From NCBI GenBank assembly GCA_951812725.1, contig OX638330.1:2604001-2668000 (forward strand): 64,000 nt of DNA, in the 5' to 3' direction. The position numbers were made by a program, and so were the translations under genes. The stretch comes from an uncultured Caldilineaceae bacterium. GTDB lineage: Bacteria; Chloroflexota; Anaerolineae; Caldilineales; Caldilineaceae. The notes beneath the pieces were generated by a model. That model saw nothing but the letters and a program-made list of their open reading frames with translations. It had not been told where the DNA came from and did no database searches. Below are positions 38,643 to 47,978 of this stretch, piece after piece (within the stretch, counting starts at the first letter, position 1; every line of letters starts with the position of its first letter).

Positions 38643-41600
38643 TTGACGGACAGAAGCGAAAGCAAAATGCCGAATACCGAAGACAATCGGGGGCAGAGGG
38701 CCTGCCCGGCGTGCATGCACGTCAACCGTCCTACGGCCAATTATTGCGAAAACTGCGGTGACCGACTGCCGGATGAAGCGCCTTGCCCGCAGTGCGGTGC
38801 GCTGTGCGGCATTGGGCAGCTCTTTTGCCATGACTGTGGATTTTCGCTGGCCGGCGAGCCGGTTCGGGGTGAGACAGAACCAATAGGGGAAAGCAGCCAG
38901 GGTAGCGCAGGTGGAACGCAGGACCCTGCCAGATTGAGTTGGCCCGACTTGCTGGGTCGAATCAGGCAAGCGGCCTTCGGATTCCGAATCGCGGCTCTCT
39001 GGCGGCTGGTGGCACAGTTTCTGGCTTCAGGTCCCGCCAGCACTGTTGGCTTGGAAGCTGCAGCCGCAGGTAGCGTTGCGACGGCAACCGCTGTTCCGGT
39101 TCCTCCTGGACACTTGGCGGCTTTTGGTCCTGCCAAAACAGTACGCGCAAACGTTTTTTTGGGCATTGTCGCGATCGTGGGCGCGATTGGAGGGCAGTGG
39201 CTACTTGAACGCGGACAGACGCTGCCAGCGGTCGGCCTTTACGCGGCCGCCATTGGGTTGGCGCTTTGGGCATTTCGAAGCAGCACTGTGTTCGCCTTGC
39301 CGGCAACTTCCGATTCCGGGCAGCTGAGGCTCCTGAACATCTTCTGGCTGCTTCCGATAGTGCTGCTGCCAGGGGCAGTTTCGGCATGGTCATTGGAACG
39401 TCTTCTGACAGATCCTGACCGGCCGCCGGACCTTTTCTGGCTGCTCCATCTGGCTAGTTTAGCACTTCTTGTTGGATGTGTATTTTTTGCAAGAAGATTC
39501 GGGAGCGGTCAGGCTGAGAATTCTCAGGGGAATGGAAGTGCGAGTTCACAGCGGTCTTCTGCTTCAGGTTTGACTTCGGAATCAGGTATCCCGCCGCGTC
39601 CCTGGACGAGGAACCAGCGGCTACTGGTCCTACTTATTGTTTGCATTGGGTTTTTCATGCGGATATACGAGTTGCCCGAGTTTCCTCCTGGCACCTGGTA
39701 TGACGAGGCCACGGCGGGGCTGGAGGCACAACGTATATTGGACGAGCCGGACTATCGGCCTCTCTATGTGAGCGGCCTAATGGGGCCTGAGCACTACGTC
39801 TACCTGGTGTCCTCCCTGTTCCTGATTCTGCCCAAAATAACATTTGTGGTACGTCTTGCAACCGTAATAACGGGGGTACTGTCTGTCCCGGCCGCTTACC
39901 TGGCGGGAAGCCAGTTATTTGGCCGCGGGCCGGCGCTGGCCTTCGCTTTTCTGATTGCTGTTTCACGTTGGAGCGTGAATTTCAGTCGGATTGGAATGTT
40001 TAACATTCTGATGACGCTGTTTGTGCTGTTAGGCGTTGGCCTGTTGTTAAAGGCATTGCGGCGTGGACGGCTTACTGACTTTCTGTGGGCGGGACTTTGC
40101 CTTGGATTTGGTCTCAACACGTATTACGCTTTTCAGTTGTTTCTGGCGGTGGTGGCTGTTTTTATCGTGTATCTTTTCATCACGCGCTGGACCCTTTTTC
40201 TGTCCCACTGGAAGGGTCTGGTGGTATTGGCGATGGGCGTACTGTTATTCCTGGCGCCGCTGGCAACCTTTGCGTTCGCAAGGCTTGACAGATATTTGGA
40301 ACGAACGCGTACAGTGTCGATTTTTGAGGAGTATCCGGAGGACCAGGTGTGGGGAAAGCTGCGGGAAAACGCGGTCTCCCACGTCCTCATGTACAACGTG
40401 CGCGGCGATCCCAACGGCCGCCACAACTTACCCGGCAAACCGATGCTGGCCCCGGTTGCTGGGGCTCTGCTCGTGCTGGGGCTGGCTCTCAGCCTGAGCC
40501 GATTCTGGCATGCCCGGTTTTTCTTTCTCATTCTCTGGTTTTTCGGGTTGATGGCGGGCGGCGTCTTCTCGCTAAGTTTTGAGGCGCCGCAGTCTCTGCG
40601 CGCCATTGGAACTCTACCCGTTGCCTATCTGCTTGCCCTCCTCCCCCTTGCGTTCCTGTGGCAAAACTGGCGGGTGGCCTCTCATCACGGGTTGACGTTC
40701 GAGGGAGAGAGCGAGTCCCCGGCCAGCCCAATTGGCCGCTATATTTTCCCTCGAGGCAGAGCGATCGCCAGAAGAATCTGGCCGCTTTTGCTGTGGAAAG
40801 GCAGTCCAGTTTTCTTCGTGTCCATACTGCTGGCAGCAGTCGCCGTCTACAATTATCGAACATACTTTGTTCACCAGATGAATGATTTTGCAGTTTGGAA
40901 TGCCTACTCGACAGGCGAGACGATAGCAGCATCTGTCGTTGCCGAGCATGTGGACAGGAGTGACACTGAAGTCTATCTAACTTCCCATTACGCAGGTCAT
41001 CCCGCCGTTCGATTTGTGGGCAGCTCCGTTCCTTACTATCGGGCTGTCGATTACACCGATACGTTGCCGATGCCGCTCTCGCCTGATCGGGATGCGCTGT
41101 TCCTGATGGATCCTGATCGGCGAAATTTTTTTGAGCAGGCGCGCAGTTTCTATCCTGATGCGGAGTTTGTAGAGCATAAGCCGCCATTCGGAGGGCCAAC
41201 GGTTCTATACGAAATCCGGCTGCGTCCTTCAGACATTTCTTCAATTCAGGGCATGAATTTGTCCTACTTTGAGGGAGCGGAGTGGGCCGGAAGCCCAGTG
41301 AAAGTTGAGAGACACGCGTCCATTCTAGTTGACTGGCCGCTCGAGGCACCACTGCCGGTCCCGTTTTCGGCCGAATGGAACGGCGTTCTGAACGTTGAAG
41401 CGTATGGGCCGCACAGGTTTGTCCTGCGCGCGCCGGCGGGCGGGGAACTCTATGTGGACGAAGAGTTGGTTGCCCAGATTGAAACGAGGGGTGAATCTGA
41501 TTCTGCAGGAGAGGGGGGAGAAGTTGAGGCCGCGCTGAAACTGGCGATGGGTTTGCACAAACTTCGAATTCGAGCAGTTGGCGGCGAAGGTCCTGTTTCG

Positions 41601-42986
41601 CTTTCCTGGCAGCGCCCAGGTGAGGAGGAACAGCTCGTACCGACGTCGGCACTGCACGTGCCACCCGTTTCCAGCAATGGCCTGTTGGGGCGGTACTATG
41701 CCAATGGGAATTGGCAAGAGCCGGCGGCTTTCACACGAATTGATCCGCAGATCAATCTCTATTTTCACGACATTCCGCTGCCTCGACCCTATACGGTGGA
41801 GTGGGAAGGCAAGCTGGCCGTCCCATTCGATGGTGTCTACCGGATGGGAATTGAATCCATAGACGAGTCAGAATTATGGATTGACGGGAAAGAGATTGCG
41901 GCTAGCCCGGAACCAAATCAATACGACGAAGACTCAGTCGAGTTGACCGCTGGGCTGCACGATATACGCATCCGCTATGTAGCCCGCACATCCCACTATC
42001 ATGTGAATCTTCACTGGGCGCCGCCGGGACAAGACCGTTCGCTGGTACAGGCCGAGGCACTTATCCCGCCACAGGGCAGCTACGACCACCTGTCGGTAGA
42101 AGATCTAGCCATCTTCGACAAAACCTCAGGGGCTTCTTTTGCGGCCCTTCCCGTCAGTGTCACGCCCCTTCCGGTCGACGAGGAGCAAACGGCCGCGTTC
42201 GAAATCGTAAGAGACGCTTTCGAACGGCCAAGGGGTGTAGCCACAGCAAACGGAAGGCTGTACGTCGTCGATTCCAGCTTGAGGTCGCTGATTGTCATGG
42301 ACGAGGAGGGACGGAGGATTGCGGAGGTTCGGCGGTCGAATCGACGTTTCAGTGAGCCGGTAGACGTTGCTGCAGACGCGTCCGGCAACATCTATGTATT
42401 GGACGCTGGAAGTGGTGGGCAGGTATCGGTCCATGATGCAGACGGGGACTTTGTGCGGGTGATTCCCTTCTCTGATAACATGGTCGATAGGAGCAGGGGC
42501 TTGGATGTAGACAGAGAAGGCCGGATCTGGTTGGCGATAACGCCGGCCCTAGTCGTCGCTGCCTTCAACTCAGATGGCCAGGAGCTGGCTCGCATATCGA
42601 CAGTCTTGGAGGGAGGAGACTTTCAGCCGGTGGATGTAGCGTTCCATGACGACGATGCCGTCTATGTGTCTACTGCCGGTTCGACATCGGTCATACGATT
42701 TTCTCTCAGTGGGGAGCCGTTGAATTTGTGGCCCCTGGCCACTGCAAACAGCGCGGACGGCCCTCATTTGTCGTTGGACAGTAAAGGAGCTGTTTATGTG
42801 ACACAGCCGGAGTTGGGAGGATTCGTGCGTATTGCGGAAGGCGAGGAGCAAGGAATAGAGGTGTGGGAACTTCCGGCCAGCCAACCTATACGAAAGTTGG
42901 TCGGGATTGATGTGGGAGCCGACGGGGAACTGTTGCTGACCGACAGCGAGAACGGCAGGGTGTATCGAGTTCATAGTTCGCCGTAG
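38643..42986 (+). CDS. Zinc-ribbon GT-C glycosyltransferase with PA14-like modules and NHL propeller
   Basis: 1447 residues from TTG at 38643; ATG at 38667 is the alternative start. Domains in order: zinc ribbons (about 20-75, CPACMHVNRPTANYCENCG and CPQCGALCGIGQLFCHDCG); a GT-C membrane part (about 170-740), with LPEFPPGTWYDEATAGLEAQ as catalytic loop; and a last membrane segment in LLWKGSPVFFVSILLAAVAV. Two PA14-like modules follow, about 870-1005 (weaker) and 1015-1145 (LLGRYYANGNWQEPAAFTRI, MGIESIDESELWIDGKEI). An NHL propeller fills about 1180-1447 (PVDVAADASGNIYVLDAGSG, VYVSTAGSTSVIRFS). PA14 modules bind glycans, so this looks like a transferase with a built-in outer sugar-binding and scaffold part. 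The propeller is clearly paralogous to the next gene. Confidence 0.87.
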   Translation: MTDRSESKMPNTEDNRGQRACPACMHVNRPTANYCENCGDRLPDEAPCPQCGALCGIGQLFCHDCGFSLAGEPVRGETEPIGESSQGSAGGTQDPARLSWPDLLGRIRQAAFGFRIAALWRLVAQFLASGPASTVGLEAAAAGSVATATAVPVPPGHLAAFGPAKTVRANVFLGIVAIVGAIGGQWLLERGQTLPAVGLYAAAIGLALWAFRSSTVFALPATSDSGQLRLLNIFWLLPIVLLPGAVSAWSLERLLTDPDRPPDLFWLLHLASLALLVGCVFFARRFGSGQAENSQGNGSASSQRSSASGLTSESGIPPRPWTRNQRLLVLLIVCIGFFMRIYELPEFPPGTWYDEATAGLEAQRILDEPDYRPLYVSGLMGPEHYVYLVSSLFLILPKITFVVRLATVITGVLSVPAAYLAGSQLFGRGPALAFAFLIAVSRWSVNFSRIGMFNILMTLFVLLGVGLLLKALRRGRLTDFLWAGLCLGFGLNTYYAFQLFLAVVAVFIVYLFITRWTLFLSHWKGLVVLAMGVLLFLAPLATFAFARLDRYLERTRTVSIFEEYPEDQVWGKLRENAVSHVLMYNVRGDPNGRHNLPGKPMLAPVAGALLVLGLALSLSRFWHARFFFLILWFFGLMAGGVFSLSFEAPQSLRAIGTLPVAYLLALLPLAFLWQNWRVASHHGLTFEGESESPASPIGRYIFPRGRAIARRIWPLLLWKGSPVFFVSILLAAVAVYNYRTYFVHQMNDFAVWNAYSTGETIAASVVAEHVDRSDTEVYLTSHYAGHPAVRFVGSSVPYYRAVDYTDTLPMPLSPDRDALFLMDPDRRNFFEQARSFYPDAEFVEHKPPFGGPTVLYEIRLRPSDISSIQGMNLSYFEGAEWAGSPVKVERHASILVDWPLEAPLPVPFSAEWNGVLNVEAYGPHRFVLRAPAGGELYVDEELVAQIETRGESDSAGEGGEVEAALKLAMGLHKLRIRAVGGEGPVSLSWQRPGEEEQLVPTSALHVPPVSSNGLLGRYYANGNWQEPAAFTRIDPQINLYFHDIPLPRPYTVEWEGKLAVPFDGVYRMGIESIDESELWIDGKEIAASPEPNQYDEDSVELTAGLHDIRIRYVARTSHYHVNLHWAPPGQDRSLVQAEALIPPQGSYDHLSVEDLAIFDKTSGASFAALPVSVTPLPVDEEQTAAFEIVRDAFERPRGVATANGRLYVVDSSLRSLIVMDEEGRRIAEVRRSNRRFSEPVDVAADASGNIYVLDAGSGGQVSVHDADGDFVRVIPFSDNMVDRSRGLDVDREGRIWLAITPALVVAAFNSDGQELARISTVLEGGDFQPVDVAFHDDDAVYVSTAGSTSVIRFSLSGEPLNLWPLATANSADGPHLSLDSKGAVYVTQPELGGFVRIAEGEEQGIEVWELPASQPIRKLVGIDVGADGELLLTDSENGRVYRVHSSP

Positions 42987-43222
42987 GCCATGCGACTTCT
43001 GTATGGAATGGGCGAGAAGGCGATGGACTGTGAAGAGAGGCTTGACGTTCGGAATGGATTAGAAGGAAATTGTGAAATACCGTCTCCTTCTGTGATAGGA
43101 AGTGCCCAGGGCCAGGCCAGTGGGCGGTAAATCTGCTCCAGAAACTGTTCCTCAAGCCTGCGCTTCGTTCATTTAAGGCGGTCTGTCGGTACGAGTTTGC
43201 GACTTCGAGATCAAGGATAGTC

Positions 43223-44668
43223 ATGACGAATGTAGACTTGGGCACAGTCTGCCCCAGTTGCGAATCTTCAGTGAGGTCTGCGGCCAAGTTCTGCGAATAC
43301 TGCGGCCGGCCTCTGTCGCCTGGGCACATATATGATCAGCACGAATTTTCCGAGCCGGAAGACGTGGATTCTGTTGACGCGAGTGATGCTGTCCTGAATA
43401 GTGAAGCAGCGCCGACATGGGAAGAGCTGGATTCTGTTGACGCGAGTGATGCGGTCCCGAATAGTGACGCAGCGCCGGCATGGGAAGGGGTGGATTCTGT
43501 TGACGCGAGTGATGCGGTCCCGAATAGTGAAGCAGCGCCGACATGGGAAGAGCTGGAGCAGGACAGATTTGTAGCCTCGATTGGACCGGCGCCTGGTGCA
43601 GAAGCGGTCAGCAGGAGAGTGAGTTTGAGAGAGTGGGCCGGCCGCAGCATGTGGTCGCTGATTCTCTGGGGCGGCAGCCCAGTCCTGTTACTGGTGGTTC
43701 TGATTGGCGCCGTAGCGAGAGACAATTTCAGGACGGTCAGTACACAGGAGCAGGCCTTATTACAGGAAGGGAATGCCGAGGTCGTCGTCGACGACACACC
43801 GGTTTTCGCGGACGCGCCGGGGCTGGCTATACCGCTTGACATCATATCGCTGTTTACGGGAGAAGAACGACCTGCCGCGTTTGAGACTCTCGGGGACGGT
43901 TTCAGCAGGCCGCGCGGTATTGCGATTGCGAGTGGCAAGCTATATGTTGTAGATTCCAGCCAGGCCGCCATGTTTGTGCTGGCCAGTGATCGTGAGCAGA
44001 TGACACAGGTACTCCACTCGGACCGACGCTTTGTCGAACCGGTGGACGTTGCCACCGATACTGCAGGGAATGTCTATGTCCTGGACGCGGGTGATGGCGG
44101 GCAGGTAAGTATCCACAGTTCTGAGGGAGATTTCCTTCAGGTCGTTCCCATTCCCGACAGGATGGCAGACCGAAGCAGGGGACTCGATGTGGACAGCCAG
44201 GGCCGCATCTGGTTAGCTTTGACGCCGGCGCTCGCTGTTGCCGCCTTCGACATCGATGGGAAAGAGCTAGTCCGCATTTCGACTGCCTTTGAGGGTTCAG
44301 ATTTGCAGCCCGTCGACGTGGCGTTCCAGTCCGATAGCTCCATTTATGTTTCCACGGCCGGTATGACGGCGGTGCTGCGCTTTTCAGTGGAAGGTGCGCT
44401 GTTGAATATGTGGCCGCTGGTCACTGCAAATAGCGTGGATGGGCCGCACCTCTCTTTGGATAGTGAAGGCAATTTGTACGTTACGCAGCCGGAGCAAGGC
44501 GGGATATTGCGTATTTCCGGGGACAACGCCGAGGCGATGGAGGCCTGGGTCCTGCCGGGGGGACCGCCCCTACGCAAGCTCGTGGGCGTTACGGTAGAAG
44601 AAACAGGCAACGTGGTGGTTACCGACAGCGATAATGGCAGCCTCTATCGTGTGCTGGTTGCTCCTTAG
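43223..44668 (+). CDS. Zinc-ribbon, single-span membrane protein with NHL propeller
   Basis: A 481-residue protein. The ATG at 43223 follows AAGGA. It has one zinc ribbon (CPSCESSVRSAAKFCEYCG, about 10-30), then three tandem copies of a 21-residue unit (about 49-111, DSVDASDAVPNSDAAPAWEG). A membrane segment (LILWGGSPVLLLVVLIGAVA, about 150-170) and an NHL propeller (about 205-481) complete it. Anchor and propeller are close copies of the C-terminal part of the preceding 1447-residue protein (shared RSRGLDVD, QPVDVAF, NSxDGPHLSLDS and PxRKLVG). The gene therefore looks like a duplicate that lost the transferase and PA14 parts. It may be a scaffold or competitor for the larger enzyme. Function not known. 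Confidence 0.85.
   Translation: MTNVDLGTVCPSCESSVRSAAKFCEYCGRPLSPGHIYDQHEFSEPEDVDSVDASDAVLNSEAAPTWEELDSVDASDAVPNSDAAPAWEGVDSVDASDAVPNSEAAPTWEELEQDRFVASIGPAPGAEAVSRRVSLREWAGRSMWSLILWGGSPVLLLVVLIGAVARDNFRTVSTQEQALLQEGNAEVVVDDTPVFADAPGLAIPLDIISLFTGEERPAAFETLGDGFSRPRGIAIASGKLYVVDSSQAAMFVLASDREQMTQVLHSDRRFVEPVDVATDTAGNVYVLDAGDGGQVSIHSSEGDFLQVVPIPDRMADRSRGLDVDSQGRIWLALTPALAVAAFDIDGKELVRISTAFEGSDLQPVDVAFQSDSSIYVSTAGMTAVLRFSVEGALLNMWPLVTANSVDGPHLSLDSEGNLYVTQPEQGGILRISGDNAEAMEAWVLPGGPPLRKLVGVTVEETGNVVVTDSDNGSLYRVLVAP
43367..43555 (+). repeat. 63-bp tandem repeat, three copies, in frame
   Basis: Units at 43367-43429, 43430-43492 and 43493-43555 are nearly identical and encode 21 residues each. The product is acidic and low in complexity and lies between the zinc ribbon and the membrane anchor. 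Near-identity of the DNA suggests recent expansion and likely length variation among strains. Confidence 0.92.
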
Positions 44669-44743
44669 CCTGCTTGGCAGAGTTGCGATGAGGGTTGCGA
44701 CGTGGACCGCACTGTCGGCCAGGCCCATTGATTTGGAGGCACT

Positions 44744-46480
44744 GTGACTGAGATACCAGAAAAGTTGGAGGACACCGGTCGAGGCCGGGCCTTCTTCAAC
44801 GAACCCGATACTGCTGGGCTGATGCACCGCGCTTTCACCCGATCGCTGGGCTTCGACAGGACGGACATGAACCGTCCTATGATCGGAATTCTGAACACGT
44901 ACAGTGAGATGAACAACTGCCACGCGCACTTTCCCGAACTGGTCGAAGCGGTCAAACGGGGGGTATGGCAAGCTGGCGGTTTTCCGTTGGAGTTTCCGAC
45001 TATAAGCCTGGGCGAAATATACCTGACGCCTACTTCGATGTTGTGGCGAAATCTGGCGGCCATGGACACCGAGGAGATGATACGCGGCAATCCGATGGAT
45101 GGTGTGGTGGTGCTGTGCGGATGCGATAAGACGACGCCGGCTGCATTGATGGGCGTAGCAAGCGCAGACCTGCCGGCAATACTGGTTTCGGGCGGGCCTA
45201 TGCTGAACGGCCACTGGCGCGGGCAGACGTTGGGGGCATGCACGGACTGCCGACGGCTTACAACTGAGTACCGAGCGGGCAATCTCGATGACGAGGAGTA
45301 TGCGGAAGTCGAGGAGAACCTGGTGCGAAGCAGGGGCCATTGCATGGTGATGGGTACGGCCTCGACGATGAATTCGCTGACAGAGGCGTTAGGCATTTCG
45401 CTGCCAGGCAACGGTGCCATTCCGGCGGCTGATTCACGGCGCATCCTCCTGGCGGAGAGGGCCGGGCGGCGCATCGTGGCGATGGCGGAGGAGGGCATGC
45501 GCCCGTCGCAAATCCTTACCTCTGATGCGATGGAAAATGCGATAACGCTTCTGTGCTCGCTGGGTGGAAGCACGAACGCGGTCGTACACTTACCTGCGCT
45601 GGCCGGACGGCTGGGAGTCAGTTTGCCGCTGACACTTTTCGACGACATCAGCCGGCGTACGCCCTTGCTGGCAAATGTGCGGCCTGCCGGCTTGTTCCAG
45701 ATGGAGGACCTTTTCTATGCCGGTGGGGTTTCCGCGATTTTGCACCAGCTTTTGCCACTTTTGCACGGTGATGCTCTTACGGTAACGGGAAGGACGCTGG
45801 CCGAAAACGTGGCCCAGAGCAGCATTGTGAATCCAGAGGTCATTCATTCGCCGGACAGGCCGCTGAAGACAGAAGGGGGACTGGCTATCCTACGGGGAAA
45901 CCTGGCCCCGTTGGGGGCAGTAATCAAGCACGCAGCCGCTTCACCGGAGCTCTTGCAGCACCGCGGACGGGCTGTGGTATTCCATAGTTTTGCCGACCTG
46001 CAGGAGAGAATCGACGACCCTGCCCTGGATGTCAGTCCTGACGACGTGCTTGTTTTGCAAAATGCGGGGCCGGTGGGGGGGCCGGGCATGCCGGAGGTGG
46101 GCAATCTACCGATCCCCAAAAAGTTGCTCAAACAGGGAGTACGCGATATGGTGCGTATCTCAGACGCCCGTATGAGCGGAACGGCCTTTGGTACGATTGT
46201 CCTGCACGTTGCTCCCGAGGCCGCGGTGGGCGGCCCGCTGTCACTGGTACAGACGGGGGATGAAATCGAGTTGGATGCGGCGGGCAGGCGACTGGAACTG
46301 TGTGTAGCACAGGAGGAGTTAAACAGGCGGCGCGCCTCCTGGCGTCCTCCTGAGGCGGCGTATGGACGCGGCTATGGGAAGCTTTTTCTGGATCATGTGC
46401 TCCAGGCGCCGCAAGGCATGGATTTTGACTTCTTACAGGGACGCGACCCTGTTCAGGCTATGGCACAACCGAAGTTTTGA
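44744..46480 (+). CDS. Sugar-acid dehydratase of the IlvD/Edd family (L-arabinonate dehydratase-like)
   Basis: A 578-residue protein. GTG at 44744 has TTGGAGG just upstream. Cys59 (MNNCHAHF), Cys127 (CGCDKTTPA) and Cys200 (SRGHCMVMG), with Lys129, match by position the cluster ligands and modified lysine known for L-arabinonate-type dehydratases with a [2Fe-2S] cluster. CDKTTPA rather than CDKNMPG separates it from true dihydroxy-acid dehydratase. It removes water from an aldonic acid to give a 2-keto-3-deoxy acid. It could work downstream of the PQQ dehydrogenase in oxidative sugar breakdown, but that gene is 43 kb away. The precise substrate is uncertain, and a role in branched-chain amino acid synthesis is less likely. 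Confidence 0.9.
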   Translation: MTEIPEKLEDTGRGRAFFNEPDTAGLMHRAFTRSLGFDRTDMNRPMIGILNTYSEMNNCHAHFPELVEAVKRGVWQAGGFPLEFPTISLGEIYLTPTSMLWRNLAAMDTEEMIRGNPMDGVVVLCGCDKTTPAALMGVASADLPAILVSGGPMLNGHWRGQTLGACTDCRRLTTEYRAGNLDDEEYAEVEENLVRSRGHCMVMGTASTMNSLTEALGISLPGNGAIPAADSRRILLAERAGRRIVAMAEEGMRPSQILTSDAMENAITLLCSLGGSTNAVVHLPALAGRLGVSLPLTLFDDISRRTPLLANVRPAGLFQMEDLFYAGGVSAILHQLLPLLHGDALTVTGRTLAENVAQSSIVNPEVIHSPDRPLKTEGGLAILRGNLAPLGAVIKHAAASPELLQHRGRAVVFHSFADLQERIDDPALDVSPDDVLVLQNAGPVGGPGMPEVGNLPIPKKLLKQGVRDMVRISDARMSGTAFGTIVLHVAPEAAVGGPLSLVQTGDEIELDAAGRRLELCVAQEELNRRRASWRPPEAAYGRGYGKLFLDHVLQAPQGMDFDFLQGRDPVQAMAQPKF

Positions 46481-46575
46481 CCAGTGGATCTGCCCTTAAC
46501 CGTGTGTGTACCAGGATTCTGGAATTCAGGGGAAGGGGATGTCCAACTGGGGTCAAGCTACGAAGGAGCTGAGGA

Positions 46576-47814
46576 ATGACCGATTTTGCGCCGGTTGAAG
46601 AGCAGATGAATAAACTTATGCGGGGCGTCGAATTTGGCGACGAGCAGACCCGCAAAAATATGGAGAAGGAGTTGCAGCTTCGACTGGAGGAGAGCCGCCG
46701 GGAAGGCAAGCCATTACGCGTCTATTGCGGCTTTGATCCCACGTCAAGCGACCTCCATCTGGGCCATACTGTGCCGCTGCGCAAGTTGAGACAGTTTCAG
46801 GAGCTTGGCCATACCGTAGTATTTTTAATTGGCACTTTCACCGGCACGATAGGGGATCCAAGCGACAAGGAAAGCGCCCGCACGCAGCAGAGCCTGGAAG
46901 AGGCGATGGAAAACGCGCGCAGTTTCACGCAGCAGGCGAACAGGGTCTTGGACCCGGAGAAGACTGTCGTCGACTATAACCACAGGTGGTTGAGCGAGTT
47001 GGACTTTGGCGGCGTCATTCGGCTGGCAAGCAGTTTCACAGTTCAGCAGTTCCTGGCAAGAGACAACTTCAGCAAGCGCCACGCCAAAGGTGAACCAATC
47101 TGGTTGCATGAGTTCTTTTACGCGTTGATGCAGGGATATGACGCGATTATGCTGGAAACTGATGTGCAGATTGGAGGAACCGACCAACTGTTTAATCTGA
47201 TGGCCGGGCGCACCCTGATGAACGCGCGAGGGATGCGTCCCCAAGTCGTGTTGACATTCCCCATTTTGGTAGGCACTGACGGGCACCGGCGCATGAGCAA
47301 GTCTTCGGGCAATCACATCGGCATCGATGAGGCACCGGGCGTGATATTTACCAAGGTGGTCAACTTGCCGGACCACACCTTCCGTAATTTTGCTGAGCTG
47401 GTAACTCGTTGGGGTCAGGAAGAGATTGATCAGATGGTGGAGCAGATGGAAGCGGGGGCATTGGAGCCGCAGGCAGCGAAACGGGCACTGGCGCAGGAGA
47501 TTGTTGGCATCTTTCACGGCGAAGAGAAAGCTGTGCAGGCGGCTGTTGATGCGGGGCGCATGCACGAGGGTGCGGCGCCGAGCGATGCTCCGCTGTTCAG
47601 GCTTTCGCAGGAGATGAATGTGTTGGACCTGATGAGCGCGGCAGGGATGGTGCGCAGCAAAGGTGAAGCGCGGCGCCTGGTTCAACAGGGGGGTGTGCGG
47701 CTCAACGGCGAAACGGTAGGGGACGGTGTGCAGACATCTGTTTCGCCAAACGGTGGCGAGAGTATAATCCAGGTTGGCAGGAAAAGGTTTCTGCGAGTAG
47801 TTTCTGCTGAGTAG
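46576..47814 (+). CDS. tyrS: Tyrosyl-tRNA synthetase
   Basis: A 412-residue class I synthetase that charges tRNA-Tyr. The HIGH motif reads HLGH (61-64) after [10 protein letters not shown], and the KMSKS motif reads [11 protein letters not shown] (about 238-248). The C-terminal S4 RNA-binding domain lies at about 345-412 ([20 protein letters not shown]). The sequence type ([37 protein letters not shown]) fits the TyrZ-like, 'type 2' bacterial branch. AAGGAGC precedes the ATG. No T-box was recognised in the 95-base upstream gap. Confidence 0.96.
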   Translation: MTDFAPVEEQMNKLMRGVEFGDEQTRKNMEKELQLRLEESRREGKPLRVYCGFDPTSSDLHLGHTVPLRKLRQFQELGHTVVFLIGTFTGTIGDPSDKESARTQQSLEEAMENARSFTQQANRVLDPEKTVVDYNHRWLSELDFGGVIRLASSFTVQQFLARDNFSKRHAKGEPIWLHEFFYALMQGYDAIMLETDVQIGGTDQLFNLMAGRTLMNARGMRPQVVLTFPILVGTDGHRRMSKSSGNHIGIDEAPGVIFTKVVNLPDHTFRNFAELVTRWGQEEIDQMVEQMEAGALEPQAAKRALAQEIVGIFHGEEKAVQAAVDAGRMHEGAAPSDAPLFRLSQEMNVLDLMSAAGMVRSKGEARRLVQQGGVRLNGETVGDGVQTSVSPNGGESIIQVGRKRFLRVVSAE

Positions 47815-47860
47815 TTTTGCGCCTGCGGGAACTGGGGAAGCAGCGCATTCGGGCGAAGGA

Positions 47861-47933
47861 AAAAGAAAAGGAACCGGATGCCACGCTTCCCCCGATAGTG
47901 GCTTCCAACCACAACGTGACAACTCGGTTCCTC
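47861..47933 (-). ncRNA. Candidate small structured RNA between tyrS and fabI
   Basis: On the minus strand a near-consensus promoter (TTTACA at 47969-47964, 17 bases, TATAAT at 47946-47941) predicts a start at about 47933. The transcript begins GAGGAACCG, which pairs with CGGTTCCTT near its end. The 3' half of that closing stem runs straight into TTTTCTTTTT, as in a terminator, giving about 73 nt. Inside, GCCAC can pair either with the earlier GTGGT (loop TGGAA) or with the later GTGGC, so two folds compete. CACGTTGTG is a further small hairpin. No protein frame fits. It does not read as a tRNA, and the SRP RNA signature is absent. No known family was recognised. Confidence 0.6.
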
Positions 47934-47940
47934 AGTATGA

Positions 47941-47969
47941 ATTATAACATACTAATTTTTATTTGTAAA
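47941..47969 (-). promoter_or_regulatory. Sigma-70-type promoter for the minus-strand RNA
   Basis: TTTACA (one mismatch to TTGACA), exactly 17 bases, then a perfect TATAAT, followed 7 bases later by the predicted start G at 47933. The surrounding stretch is markedly AT-rich compared with the rest of the window. Confidence 0.7.
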
Positions 47970-47978
47970 GGGGGAAAA

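Noticed and set aside
40528..41664. Long minus-strand frame of 378 codons
   Set aside because: It lies fully antisense to the zinc-ribbon/PA14/NHL transferase, whose domains are clear. The predicted protein is rich in Arg/Ser/Pro without motifs.
43367..43555. Possible CRISPR-like array
   Set aside because: The units are directly adjacent without spacers and are in frame in a real gene; no cas genes are present.
46825..47922. Minus-strand frame of 365 codons
   Set aside because: Antisense to tyrS, whose HLGH and RMSKS motifs are intact; no recognisable domain.
47861..47933. tRNA or SRP RNA identity for the small RNA
   Set aside because: The closing stem is 7-9 bp but no T arm (GGTTCGAATCC-type) or anticodon arm can be drawn, and the SRP GGAAGGAAGC motif is missing.
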